Origin: Atopsyche davidsoni
Taxonomy: Eukaryota > Arthropoda > Insecta > Trichoptera > Hydrobiosidae
Direction: 5' to 3'
Assembly (NCBI GenBank): GCA_022113835.1
Contig: JAILWY010000014.1
Coordinates: forward strand, 11,099,501 to 11,163,500
DNA: 64,000 bases
Shown in pieces: positions 1 to 12,400 of the stretch. The position numbers and the translations under genes are program-made. How positions within the stretch are numbered: position 1 is the stretch's first letter; every line of letters starts with the position of its first letter. The notes under the pieces are model-generated. The model had not been told where the DNA came from. It was given only the letters and a program-made list of their open reading frames with translations, and did no database searches.

Positions 1-157
1 AAATCTTTCCAAAACAGTCTGATATAATAATTGTTTTGAACTTGTTACTTTTACATATTCCGAAATATATTTCATAGGAGAAAGACCTAAAAATTAATAA
101 AAGATTATATTTTAAAAAAATAAATGATATGTGTATATATATATATATTACAATCAC

Positions 158-2892
158 CTTCAAGTTGAGTGTGATCGATTGGTAAAGAAAAAGTTGCATT
201 TCGACGTGAGAAGACTCTCGGATTATGAAGAAACTTATCTAAACCACTCGGCCCTAGTTTGAATTCTTTGATTAGAGCTGTCATCTCTTTGCTTGGGGCT
301 TTTTCAGATTTAGTTCTTAAAGCTTCTTCGAGAACAAAGCGCCTCTGAAAAGTGAAATTAAATAGAGCTATTAAGTAAAACTAATAAGGTGACATTTGTC
401 TTCTATCAAAATAGTTTGGCATGTTTTTATAGATAATAAATTTACCTTTGGGTCATATTCAGACTCAATAGCCATATGATCAACTTCTCGTTGCAGATGT
501 TTTAAGATATCAGGTTCCAGGAAGGAATCAAACACCGGACTACCAGCACGACCTTTATTGACCATAACTTCTGATTCAACATCGTCATTTGGTACAACCG
601 ACCCTCTTGAGCTTGGATTATGAGAATCAGAGCCTATGCCAGCTATCTGATGGAAAAAATATCAAAATTAGACATTTTATTACATTGAAATCACAAACCC
701 TTTCCATCTAGATTTGACTATAAATGAAAATATATTTTTAAAAAAAAAACACTTTTTACATTGCAACAAGTAAGCCAAAAATAGCTAAGCTTTATATAAC
801 ATGTATTAGTAAGTCAATGAGAATTAATATGGTAACCTGAGTTTCAGGATCACTCTGAGCAGAGGCGATGAGAGCAGCTGACATGAGTCTGTTGCGTCCT
901 TTTCTCCTGCGCCCGCGACGCCGCAGCTCCCCCCCTCCCGCACCCTCCGGATCTACATCTCCCTCCACGTCTCCTCCCTCCGCACACTCCCCTGCTTCCA
1001 TCCCGAACTCCACATTGCTTTCCACCTTCTCCACATTCTGGGTAGAGCTGAATATTTTTGGAGGAGGATTCTTAGTTTGGAGCACTCTTAGTTGATTCTG
1101 CAAGCAATAAAGATTTAACAAATCAGAAATTTTCATCCACTACACGTACTAACCTTAAAATATAAAAATGACTAAAAAAACTTTTTTCCGTAACCTCTAT
1201 ATAAGTGAAAAAATCCTTGGACACATCATTAGGCCAAATGGAGTGAGTACTTTTAGAATTTTCTTTTTTACTATGGATAACTACTTTGTTTTTATTAAAT
1301 TTCACATTCTTTTTTACTGTTGATTTCTTTTTCCTCTTAACTCGAGACTTGCTCTTTGAACTTTTACATATTTCATTTGCGGTGAATTTGGGAAGGCTTT
1401 TATTTAAAGTTTTAGAGGCGTCCACTTGAAATGTAACTGTCTTGGTATATTTTACACCTATTTTGTTTTTAATACCATCTTTTCCGATACTTGGGAAAAT
1501 TAATTTATCCATGATGCTAGATAGCTGTTTATACCAGGTTTATTCTTTATTTCTAAAGAATCAAATGACCAATAGAATATTCTAGAAATTTAATTAAATT
1601 TATTTTTATGATTGTCACCAAGACTCCCAGCTAACAATACTGATAAGATAATACAAAAAAATACATAATAATATTATAATCATAACATGAACAATATCTG
1701 ACCCTGGATATCTGACTGCGATCAGACAAGTTTCCTCGTGGATGTGGAGACCTCCGAGATAGCGTCATGGGTGACACAAGGGGAGGTACATGGTTTGATG
1801 TCTTTTCTGATGTCTTTGGAGCCAAGGTAGTTGTGGTAACCACACTGGCCCCCAAGCTACTAACACCAAGACCGCTACTAAGATCTGATGTGTGGAAGCC
1901 ATGCCAGCATAATGTTTCCTAGAAATCATAAAGAACAAATCAAGTGTTATTTTTGTGTTATGTAATAAATACAGCAGTAGTAAACAAAGAATAGAAAGAC
2001 TGACCTGGCTGTGGCTGCGGCGCAGATCAAGCACGAGGGTCTTGCGTGGAGCAGTGGGTTGGTCGGGGGTGAGGCAGCGGCGCCTCAGGGAGCTTCTGGA
2101 CACAGCACTTGCTAGCGTGGGAGCCGGAGTGAGGGGGCGCGAATCGGTCTCTGTATATCTGCACATCATAGGAAATTTATAAAAACAAAGTGTATTGCTT
2201 GTAAAACTAGAAATATTTTAGCCATATTACTTTAAACCAAATTTATAATAGAATGTCTATAGATTATTCAGTAAGCAGAATACCTTCTGAATAATTCTTC
2301 AGGTACAAAATCAACTCCTGATGCAATACCCGCTTGTTTGTCAGTTTGGTGGAGGGATGCTCGCAGCGTGGCCATCTCTTCAGCCAGAATGTCAGGCTTA
2401 GTTTCAGTTGCCTGGAAGTATAAATAAATAATGATTTTAATCTGAGTAAACTGTAAATACTTTTTTACTTTTCTATTAGTTGTTTTCAGATTTGTTAAAT
2501 TGTTGTAGTAAAAATATTTTTTCTTACCAAAGCATCCTTAGCTCTCTTGACAACATACTTGATTTCTGCATCAGCTGGATGGTTACATAATATAGAGCAG
2601 CCATACGAAAATGGATTATAAAGACCTGCAAAAGGACGAAGGATGAATGGGGCAGGGGATGTTAGGCAAGTAAGCTCTATAGGCTCCTGCAAAAGTAAAT
2701 ATTCTATAATCAATATTAGCTTGATGATTAATTCGGATTCAAATTCAACCTAACCTCACTTTAATTAAGAATTTACTTATTTTTTTAATATTACTTAATA
2801 TGAATAAAGCCAGAAATAAAAGAGACCTTTGGCTTTACTTCGAGTGGTTTTCTCAAACTCTCCATTAAGCCTGTGTTACTTGTTAAACCCAT
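158..2892 (-). CDS. Uncharacterised multi-exon gene, 5' part (runs off left edge)
   Basis: I do not recognise this protein. Eight exons can be joined in one frame: 2892-2827, 2686-2528, 2411-2284, 2158-2005, 1918-1703, 1097-837, 646-446 and 344-158, all with GT-AG introns, giving about 457 residues so far. The start is the ATG at 2892 (MGLTSNTGLMESLRKP). The last visible exon ends in phase 1 at a GT donor, so the gene continues past position 1. No signal peptide or membrane segment is visible. Residues in exons 4-6 are rich in Ser, Thr, Pro and Arg, with a basic run RRRGRRRKGR in exon 6 after an acidic, Gly-rich stretch, suggesting a disordered nuclear or cytoskeletal protein. Exons 7-8 look more ordered and helical (FLEPDILKHLQREVDHM). 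The intron between exons 5 and 6 holds a separate lysine-rich ORF. The exon structure is well supported; the function is unknown. Confidence 0.75.
1123..1512 (-). CDS. Lysine-rich basic ORF inside an intron, 129 codons
   Basis: An uninterrupted ATG-to-stop ORF lies between exons 5 and 6 of the surrounding gene on the same strand. It does not fit as an exon: the flanking exons join in phase 0 without it, and its upstream AG sites give the wrong phase. The product is strongly basic, with clusters such as KSKSRVKRKKKSTVKKNVKF in the middle, and has no membrane segment. It could be a nested intronless gene for a small nuclear protein, a retained-intron product, or chance. The base composition is AT-rich like the surrounding introns, which weakens the case. 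Confidence 0.3.
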   Translation of the reverse strand: MDKLIFPSIGKDGIKNKIGVKYTKTVTFQVDASKTLNKSLPKFTANEICKSSKSKSRVKRKKKSTVKKNVKFNKNKVVIHSKKENSKSTHSIWPNDVSKDFFTYIEVTEKSFFSHFYILRLVRVVDENF

Positions 2893-3619
2893 GCTTTGTT
2901 TATTTGTGGCAATAATTAATTTTCTTTTTAAAAAGACAAACTGTTAAATATGTTGACATGACATATACAAGAAATTTCGATCAATCACAAAAATACCTAT
3001 ACACTCGCGTTTGCGTTGTTAACCAACTATTTGTTCAATAACCTAATAATACACCGCACTGTTAGCTCTCTATGTTAAGTATTAATTAATTTCATTAAAA
3101 TTTAAAGATATCGATAAAGTAAACAATGAAATATTTTAATTAAATAAATTTTTCGACAAAATCGAAATTGCCGTCATCCGTTAATTTGACAACTACAATG
3201 CAAAAAGAGCGCTCATTTTTCATGTTGCCAAAAATAAATAATCTCATCGCTTAAAATTATATTTGTAATAAACATAAATTGACTTTTTATCAAATAACAT
3301 ATAATTTCCTAATAATAATAATAGTTTAATACCCTAGGTTTTTTGTAGTGATAATAATACAAGGGGCGTGTGGTTCAAGTCTTTATTACGATACGTGGTG
3401 GGATTACAAGATCAAGTCACGACGATGTCCTCTCTCAGATGTTGAACTGTAAAAACTAAGTAAGTGTAGTTTACGAGTAAAATAGAAAATAAAAAATAAC
3501 CCGTTATTTTTAATTATAGATTCAAATTCACAATAAATTAAATATTACAATAATAAAAAAACTTAATTCACATTAAAACTGATATAAACTATGATAAGAT
3601 AGGTATCAATTTCAACTTT
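2893..3619. other. Intergenic spacer, no gene seen
   Basis: This stretch is AT-rich and should contain the promoter and 5' UTR of the gene starting at 2892. I see no coding exon. A GC-richer patch at 3361-3450 has no usable reading frame. Confidence 0.6.
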
Positions 3620-6600
3620 TCATATGGGTGTTGGGCCAATGCGTTTGAACTCAAACATTGACACTATCAATTCGTCGATGCTCATCCATTCCCGTGGATA
3701 AAAGTGCATATGGGTTCCTCTTCTTTCAACATTAAAATATTTTATTTTTTTATAGCATTGCATGAAGATTATTGAGAAACAGAAAATAAGTCCAAGATAT
3801 AGTAGTCTCTTGCTAATATAACTGTAAATAAAAATAAATTTGTGAGTACAAGTGGTGTGCAATATCTTTAAACCCATGTAATAATCCGAAGCCAACGTTT
3901 TATTTATTATCAAAACTTTAATTTATTTATTATAATATAATAAAATAAAATATGCCTACAGAGAAAGAAAATGATTATTTCAAATACACACCAAAAAATC
4001 CAAAAACATGAAGCAATTATATTGAAGAAATCATTTTCAACGTACTCAGTTGAATTGCATTGCTTTGTAATTTGCTCTGCAAATAAAAAAAAACAATAAA
4101 CGGTTTGTTTTATTAATTACATGGAATAAGAAGGAATAAAAAGTATGTGATGTTGCATCAAGGTGTAATATCATTTTGACTTATTAAAATATCTATAAAG
4201 TGGTATAAATTATTATTTTCAGTTACCGTTTAGACAATCGGTCTGGGTCTCGTGCGCTAATAAATTATTTTTCAAACTGATTTGCATTCTCAGCCATGAT
4301 ATTCTTTCACTTGAAATATATTCATGAAATTTCAGTTTTAGCTCTTTTATGGCTCTGCTCATAGTCTGATTTTGAGAATTCAATAAAGTCTCATGCACCT
4401 TCATATTACACAGTCTAGTTAAAAGAGTCTCAATAATTACATCTTTTTCAGCTATTTGAGAAGGTTTCTCATTTAGCTTTTCTACAAGATTATCGTTTTT
4501 CATTTTCTCTATTAGCAGTTCATTTTCAATAGATGCAATTTTTGTTTTATAAATCATTTCATTATTCAAACTTGATTTTTTTTTATCATTTATTACATAT
4601 GTGTTATCAATTACCAACAGCTCGTCTTCTATAAAGAGTGGATTTAATATATCTGTTGAAGTGTAATCATAAATACTGAATGGTGAACCTTCACCGCTAG
4701 AGTTAACTTTCTCGAGGTCATTTTTAAAAATATCATAATTGTGTTTAATTGAATTTTTTGAAATATCAGGATCCCTGCAAATATGATTCAGCTCTTGCAT
4801 TAAAGAAAGTTCATTGCGAGGTGTGCTAGTTAGAAGGCGGCTTTTAGAAACATACCTCGATACTTGGTCTATATTATTATTATATAACACATCTGAAGAA
4901 AGTCAATGTAACAAATATTATAGTAACAAAAGTTAACGGATAAAAGATTTCCGTAGTAAAATTAATAATGATTTTTTTTACCACAATAAAAAAAAATGTT
5001 ACCCGTACTTATGGTAGGCTCTGATTGTTTAATATTATTGTCCAAAGTCAGTAAAAGACTAGTATTAGGATCTGCTTCATTATCGCTCCCTTCCTCTAGC
5101 CCGAGGTGTTTGTTACAATGCGAGGATCTGTTGATAGTATTTTGTAAATCTATTTCTAATGAGCACTTTATCGCCGTGAGGTTTTGAATTATGTCTTGCT
5201 GTTGCTGTATTTTCTCAGTAAAGTCTTCACAGTTTATTTTTAAAACTTCTATATTGCATTGAGCCTCAGCTAAAAGATGCATTGCTTTTTCTTTCTCTTC
5301 CTTGGTTTTAAATAACATTTGAGTAAGAGCATATTTCTGTAAGTAGTAAGACATTATGTTACTTTTTACCATCAATATGGAAAACTGTTCAAATGAATAT
5401 TTGTATTACAAAGTACTTAAAAATAAATAAAAACCTTCAAATACCTCATTATCTAAATTGGATATTTTTGAGTGAATGTTGGTGTTTTCTGTCTTTAAAT
5501 TGTCCAAGTTAGATTGCAGTGCTTGCGATTTTACTTTGTGTCTGTTCAGTGTATCTAATAAATATTGATACTCATCTTTTAACAGAACTAATGAAACATT
5601 ATTCTGTTGATCACTGAAAATATATGTTTTCCATTATCGAGTCCACAATATTTGTTTTTATTTTAAATAACAAATACAATATTAATTATTACACTTGAAC
5701 TTTGGAACGTAGCTGATCTCTCTCAAGGGTAATGGCAGAGAGAGCTTCCTCGTGCTGCTGAGTGTGTTGTGCTGCAAGTTCCAACTGAACCTTCAGCTTC
5801 CTGGCTAAGTGTTCTTTTTCAGCAACCTCATTTTGCAGTTCCAATATGCGTTCTCCATAAGCTGCAAATCAATAATTGGAGCAAATCATAGCTCATGCTT
5901 AGTGATAATTTTATCCAAGATAAACAGTTTTCTTACCGTCACTCGAAACACTGTCGTATGATACTGTCATGTAATGCAGTTTTTCTGTAGTATCTAAATT
6001 GGACATTAAAGAAGTATCTTCTTCCTCAATGTCACTTAAAATAATCAAATGTAATAATAGAAGAATGAAATAGAACTATGGTAATAAAAATAATTTAGAG
6101 AAGTTTTCAGTTGTAAATTATCTGCCTATAATAATTAAATTGATTATTTAATAATTTAATCAAATACCAGAGTTTTTCTGATTTCAAATTGTCCGTCCAC
6201 TGTTGCAAGCCATCTTTCAAGTCTTCGCGACTAATTTTACTGTCTATTCTTCGAGGGTCCAAAATGTCTCTCAGTGAAATGAATTCTGAACTAAAATTCA
6301 ATCAATACAATTTGCCACATGACATAATATAGAGTAAGAGTAAATAAAACAATAAATCTAAGTTAATTGATCATCCAAAGTAGTGGTTACCTATAATTTG
6401 TTCCGATATAGGGTGTAATAAATTTCATAATAACACTGACAGGCAGTTTTTCATTTTGAAAACCATCAAATATGCTAGAAACAACACAGTCATATTCTGA
6501 AAGTAAATATTATATAATATATAAATAAATAGTAGCTTTTAAAAGTACAGCCTAACCATGAAAGTGCACACTTATGATTTAAGTAAAGGTTATAATATCA

Positions 6601-6926
6601 TGGTAATCGTATCTGGTGTAATAAGGGGTTGTTAAATAAAAAAAAAGAGCAGCAAAAGCAAACAGAACAAGAAGATAAACACATCACACATGTTTCAACT
6701 GAACAAACTACATTACATTAAATGTAATACCAAGACCCCACAATACTTTTACTAAGTTCAGCGAATAAGTGTGATTCATTTCAAAACTATAGTGGATAAG
6801 TGTAATTGGGCCCGTCTTTTCATAGTATATTTAAAATATTACAAACACTTATTTACAAATGAATAACAGTTATCAAACAATGAAAAATTAACAACTAATA
6901 CTTTTACCTGTATCTGAAAAATCCAT
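3620..6926 (-). CDS. Candidate KASH-type coiled-coil membrane protein, copy A
   Basis: Ten exons join in phase: 6926-6908, 6496-6391, 6290-6168, 6034-5937, 5861-5693, 5613-5445, 5336-5003, 4892-4227, 4076-3992 and 3821-3620, coding about 656 aa. Residues 1-83 form a helical head with an EF-hand-like segment (LDPRRIDSKISREDLKDGLQ). Residues 116-560 are mostly coiled coil (LELQNEVAEKEHLARKLKVQ). One hydrophobic segment lies near residues 594-613, followed by a tail of about 40 residues ending in ...FKRIGPTPI. A large cytoplasmic coiled coil, one C-terminal membrane span and a short tail with a proline-rich terminus is the design of KASH proteins, which bind SUN proteins across the nuclear envelope. 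The EF-hand-like head recalls KASH5 and LRMP/JAW1. That assignment is inference: the end is not the classical PPPX, and the tail is long. The gene has a tandem paralogue at 9454-14407. Confidence 0.7.
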
Positions 6927-9453
6927 TATGTGACTAACATTATTTACTTAATTTTTTTTTTTAAATCACTCATAAACTATCCATCACAATCAAATCTACG
7001 TTTTACGATGTGAATTTAAAAAAAGATTTAGATTTAAATTACAAAAATATAGACACGCATGAGAAAAAAATTTAAGAGCCAAGTGTCATTCATGCCATTA
7101 TAACAAACTAAACAAAAAGAGACTTTATTTTCATGTACCTTCAAATGTGGTAACAATAATTTATAAGAACTTACTTTTAACAATTGAACACACGTAATGA
7201 ATGGCACACTATTTGAAATGATACAAAAACGTGTAATAAATTTTTAATTATATTGTAATTTTAAAATTAAATTTCAATCCACTTGTACAACAGCTGGTTG
7301 ATCAATTGGTGCTTTCTCCTCCGACGTCAAGTGACTTCGCCATGTCAAGCAGGGCTGGGGTGATGGGTAGCTTCCTCAGAGTGACTGGCTTCTGTTACTA
7401 ATACTTTGATATAAGTATACAGGTCGGCTCAAAAGATAGGTTCTTCCTTCCTACCGTGCAATTAGCGGGTCATTCCAGGGAGCAGAGGGTTGAAAAGGTC
7501 AGTGTCTGGTATGCAAATGAATTTAATCAGAATGTGGGGCCAGCACTTATATTATGTCAGCGGTAAGTCAGTGGCTATAACCATTGTTCAGGGTATATCG
7601 CTAGTTCGTCAAAGGTTGAATGCTACAACTGGGACTCACTATTTAGAAAGTAAAAATATATATAATGTATTCATGGAAAATATAATTTTTATAATTTACT
7701 ATTATTTCGCAGTTGCGTCTTCTACATTCAGTATAAATCATTTCAACTCAAGATATTATAAATGGATTTATATCACAAGAAATTAAATGTGGATATTGTT
7801 TAAATTTAAAAAGATGTATGGAAAAAAAATATATCAGAAACAGCACATCCCTTTATTAAATACAATTGTTTTGAGTACACATTGATGCGAGTATAAAAAG
7901 TGAAAATTAGGTATTTTATTTGTAATCAAATTATTTAAAATACATAAAATGAAAATTATAACAAAGCTAATATAATATATCCTAACTTGAGAGTTTTAAT
8001 TTGCACAGCACCCGAGTCAATACGTAACAGGTAAAGAGCAAATGTGTGCATTTGAACATCTGACCACTTAGTCACGTAGGCTAAACAAACCTATTGCAAC
8101 AAATAACAAAATTGATGTTAGTTTTTTTAATAATAAAAACCTGTAATTATTGAATTTCACATTAAAGGATAAAATAGTTTATTTTTTATCATAGAGAATA
8201 TTATAAATAAACCAGTCATCATTATTATATTTAGTTATATATTTAATATATAATGCATTATTATAGCATGTTACTAATTTAAAATCACATATATTATTAT
8301 AAAAATATTCATTCAAATGAATAGTGAAAATTAAACATATTGACAGTAATTAAAATTATTCAGTATACACTTGAAAAATGTTAAACACAGAAAATGAACT
8401 GTCAATTAAGAATATATTTAATAATATTAGACAAACATTATATATATCGCCTATATGTAAGCACCAGGTCAATACATTTATACGGCTCGAACATCAGCGA
8501 TGCTTACTCATCGTTTATATAAATTTCCAGTGATTAAAGTATGGATAAGCCCCTTTTACGATCGTCAGTTGTTTTTCTTTTAACAAACTTAAACAAGACA
8601 CTGAGAGACGGAAGACAATAGCATTGACTAGTTATTTTCTCCAAATACAATTGAAAATAAAATCACTGGAAGAATGAGACATGTTCTCTATCAGTTGAGA
8701 GATCCAAAACCATAAGATTTATTTATGTACGAGAAAGAAATATGGAGCTTAGCTGCCATGAAAATCTTTGACTGGAGTCAGGACCATGGTAAAATTCAGA
8801 GAACAGGTGCCTTAAAACGAGTGGAGTCCAGAGGTTTGCAACCCGTAGGATGTGTTTAAAGGACCCTATTACACAATTGTAATACATAAACAGATAAAGA
8901 ATACACGTAGACACATACGTAATAAAATTAAATGAGATTAAAATTAAACAGAAAATATAACACTTAAATAATTTCTATAAGTATACATAGATAGTTTTTT
9001 CACAGAGAAGTGCCTGTGATAATTTTTAAATGACAAGGTACGCAAGCAATCACTATAATATAAATATATTTTTTAATACATATTGCAATATTATGGCACA
9101 TTAATGATTTGAAATCGGTCCAAATTCACATGTAAATAATAGCTTGAGGTATTGTGGACTAATATATTCAAATAATCTCCATCCATAAAAAAAAACAAGT
9201 CAGATGATAGTGACTATTTTATAATTAATCTCACTTATACATACTGTTTTTAATCAAATAGGGGACAATTGTACAAAAAAGTCTAATAACAGCAATCCTC
9301 TAAAATGCTTATAGCATTTGTAAATAAATGTCTTTAGATTGTATTAATACTGTAATACTTGGTAACTTACATTACACTACTTAATATAGGAACCAATTTA
9401 ACTGGCAACAAAGAAATTTTAATACTGTAAAGGTCTTTCATGACCACAGCAGC
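6927..9453. other. Spacer between the two KASH-like paralogues
   Basis: The spacer is AT-rich. It should hold the promoter of copy A and the 3' UTR and downstream sequence of copy B. A GC-richer piece near 7300-7500 has short open frames without recognisable similarity. I see no gene, tRNA or clear mobile element. Confidence 0.5.
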
Positions 9454-12400
9454 TTATACGGGCACATGCCCAGTGTGCTTGAAGTCAAATATAGACGATA
9501 ATATCTCATTGATGCTCATCCATTCCCATGGATAAAAGCGCACATATGTTCCTCTCTTTACGACATTGCAATACTTCATTGTGTTATACAGTTGTAAGCA
9601 AGCCATTGAGAAACAGAATATGGAGCCGTAAAATAGGAGCTTCCCATAAATTCTAGAGCTGAAAATAACAATGAAATTATTAATTGCAGGTTTTTATTTT
9701 GTAGGGCTTAGGATGAAAAAAAAAACATACAAATAGTTAACCAGATTATCGAGGTCTCGCCCAGTTTTACGTTGCCTCTGTGGGAGAAAATGAAAAATGA
9801 CTGTAGTATCAAATGTGTTCATAGATCTTTGCAGCCTTTGTTATTAGAACTGACGTGTTGTTAAGTGATATGCCTCGTTTTTTGTTAAAATTTTCAAAGT
9901 TTTAGCCCTAGTACTGTGGATTGCCATCTCTGAAGATGGCTTCAGAATTTATTACAGTATTGTCGCCATTTGATTTTATTTACATTTGAAAATGAAATCG
10001 TTGGTACAGAAAGCGAACATTATGTTTTAGAAACTCACGAGTGCCAAGATCAGTTTTTTGGTGTTAGTTATATGGTGACACAAAATATACAAGTATGTAA
10101 ATAATAACCATTGAAAAATCTTATAGTGTGATATGGTTAAATATTGACTAAGGGAACAAGAAAAGTAGTACTTTTTACAAACTACTTTTACCGAGTGGAG
10201 CATTTGATCGTTTCATTTTTTATGAACTTTGTTTTTTACCCTACAATATTTTTTCGAAATAAATTTTATTCTAGATTTCAAAAATACAAACAATATATTA
10301 AAAATACTTTGCCTACTTTGTCTACATGACCAAAAAAGACTTAAAAATTGAGGAGATCCCAGACAGTTTTTTTTCTGTTTGTAGGGTGGAAAATATTTTT
10401 AATAAATTACAGTTTGCAAATACATACCTAAAGTTCCAAGAACGAGAAGTACTTCTTTTATGGATGGTGCACTCAGTGCACTTGGATAGACTAGGACATA
10501 TTGCAATTTGGCCTGTAAATTAAAACAATTTTATAAATATTTTTTCATTCATTTGGATAAAAAATAAACCAATTTAAAAAAAAAATGGTATACGCTTAAG
10601 GCAAGCATTTCTTAATAGATTATAAAAAATTGTCAAACGGCATGCATTAATATTCTAGGCCCATACAGACACCATATCCAAGCATATTTGAACCCAAATT
10701 AGAATATATTAATTTTGCAAGTGAAATGACATAGTCAACACATATTCAATTTACAAATAGACATTTTAAAGCAATTTGTGAGAGAATGATAACAAGAACA
10801 TGAGCTTCAAAGAGAAAGTAAATTTTAATTTATGTGATGACTAAGTTGTTTCTTCACACTAGTATCGATAAGTTTCTGAAAAATAAAGCTGAATTCTATC
10901 GAAATTGTTTTATAATTAGTGTTAATTTACCATTGGTTATTGGATAATCTGTTTGTGTCTCGTCTACGAAATATTTATTTGTTGGTGAAGTTATTTGCGT
11001 TTTCAGCCACGAGATTCTCTCATTTGCCATAGATTGGAGAATTTTAGCTTTCACTCTGTCTTCTCTTATGGCTCTGTTCATAGTTTGCCTTTGAAGGTCC
11101 AATAAAGCCTCATGCATTTTCATCTCTCCCAGTTTAGTCAGAAGACTCTCAATGAGTAGATTCTTTTCAGTTATTAGAGCAGAATTCTCATTCAATTTCA
11201 CAGTGAGACTTTCATTCTTGTTTTTTTCTATGTGCAATTCATATTTTAAAGCCATAAAAACCTTTCTATTGTTTTCTATTTCATTTGAACAATTTAAATT
11301 ATCTGCGTTATTTACATTAGACGTAACATCAGTTATCATCAAATTATCGTTGACAGAAAATGAATTAAAAATATCAGTAGAACAGTCGTAAAAGTTAAAA
11401 AATGTGTCTTCGTTGCTAGATGGTATCTTGAAAAGATCATGTTTAAAAGCAGAGTAACTTATTCTATCTGGGATTTCTGAGATGTTAGGGTTTGTAAATA
11501 TCTGATGAAGTTCTTGCTTTAGAGAAAGTTCATTGCGAGGAGTGCTGGTGAGAGAGTGATAACTTGCGACATGCCTTGATACTGAATTTGTTTCTATATT
11601 ATCCAACATCTGATCTAAATAAGGTAAGAATAAGAAATAAGAGAGACTGTTATAACTAGAGAAATGTCTGGTTTTTGACTTCAAAATTGTGTGTAAGTAT
11701 AAACATTATCAATTGAGTGGATACAATTGATGAGTGGAAGACGTAAAAACTATTATTTTTCAAAGAGACAAGAAAACTTATTGTCTGTTATGAAATATTT
11801 AAATTGAAAAAAATATTACTTACAGATAAGTATTGAAACAACATGAAAACCACTAAACAAAACAAAAAACTTTTTACAGACTTCAATTTTATTTACATTC
11901 ATTGATCATGTCGTTGAAAAATAATTAAAGTCCTATAGAATAAAAAGGATACCAGAACTAGTGATAGAATTTTTGTTAATAATAAACATATTTAAATGTT
12001 ATAAAATAAATAAGAAATATCAAAAAAATGTTTTTGTCCTATTACCAAAAAATAAGCCCGCATTGACAACCATTATTTATTAAAAATTTACATCCCTCAC
12101 CCATTCTTCAAATTTCATAAAAGATTATTACAATAGAAGAGAAATATTTTTTTTACCTGTGCTTGTCATAGGCTCCAATTTTGTAACATTTTTATTCAAT
12201 GTCAGTAAAAGACTCATATTAGGATCTGCTTCATTATCGCTCCTTTCCTCTACCCCGTGGTGATTGTTATAGTGCGAGGATCTGTTGATAGTATTTTGTA
12301 AATCTATTTCTAACGAATATTTCATCGCCGTGAGGTTTTGAATTGTCTCTTGCTGGTGCTGTATTTTCTCAGTAAAATCTTTACAGTCTATTTTCAAAAC

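Noticed and set aside
868..1095. Plus-strand ORF rich in Arg, Ser and Pro
   Set aside because: It is the antisense shadow of exon 6 of the minus-strand gene.
9738..9784. Exon-like 47-nt segment in copy B (RQRKTGRDLDNLVNY)
   Set aside because: It has AG and GT borders, but the 85-nt exon homologous to copy A joins the last exon directly in phase. Including this segment breaks that frame.
10144..10523. Two plus-strand ORFs of 61 and 65 codons
   Set aside because: AT-rich, low-complexity, and partly antisense to the copy B exon at 10428-10512.
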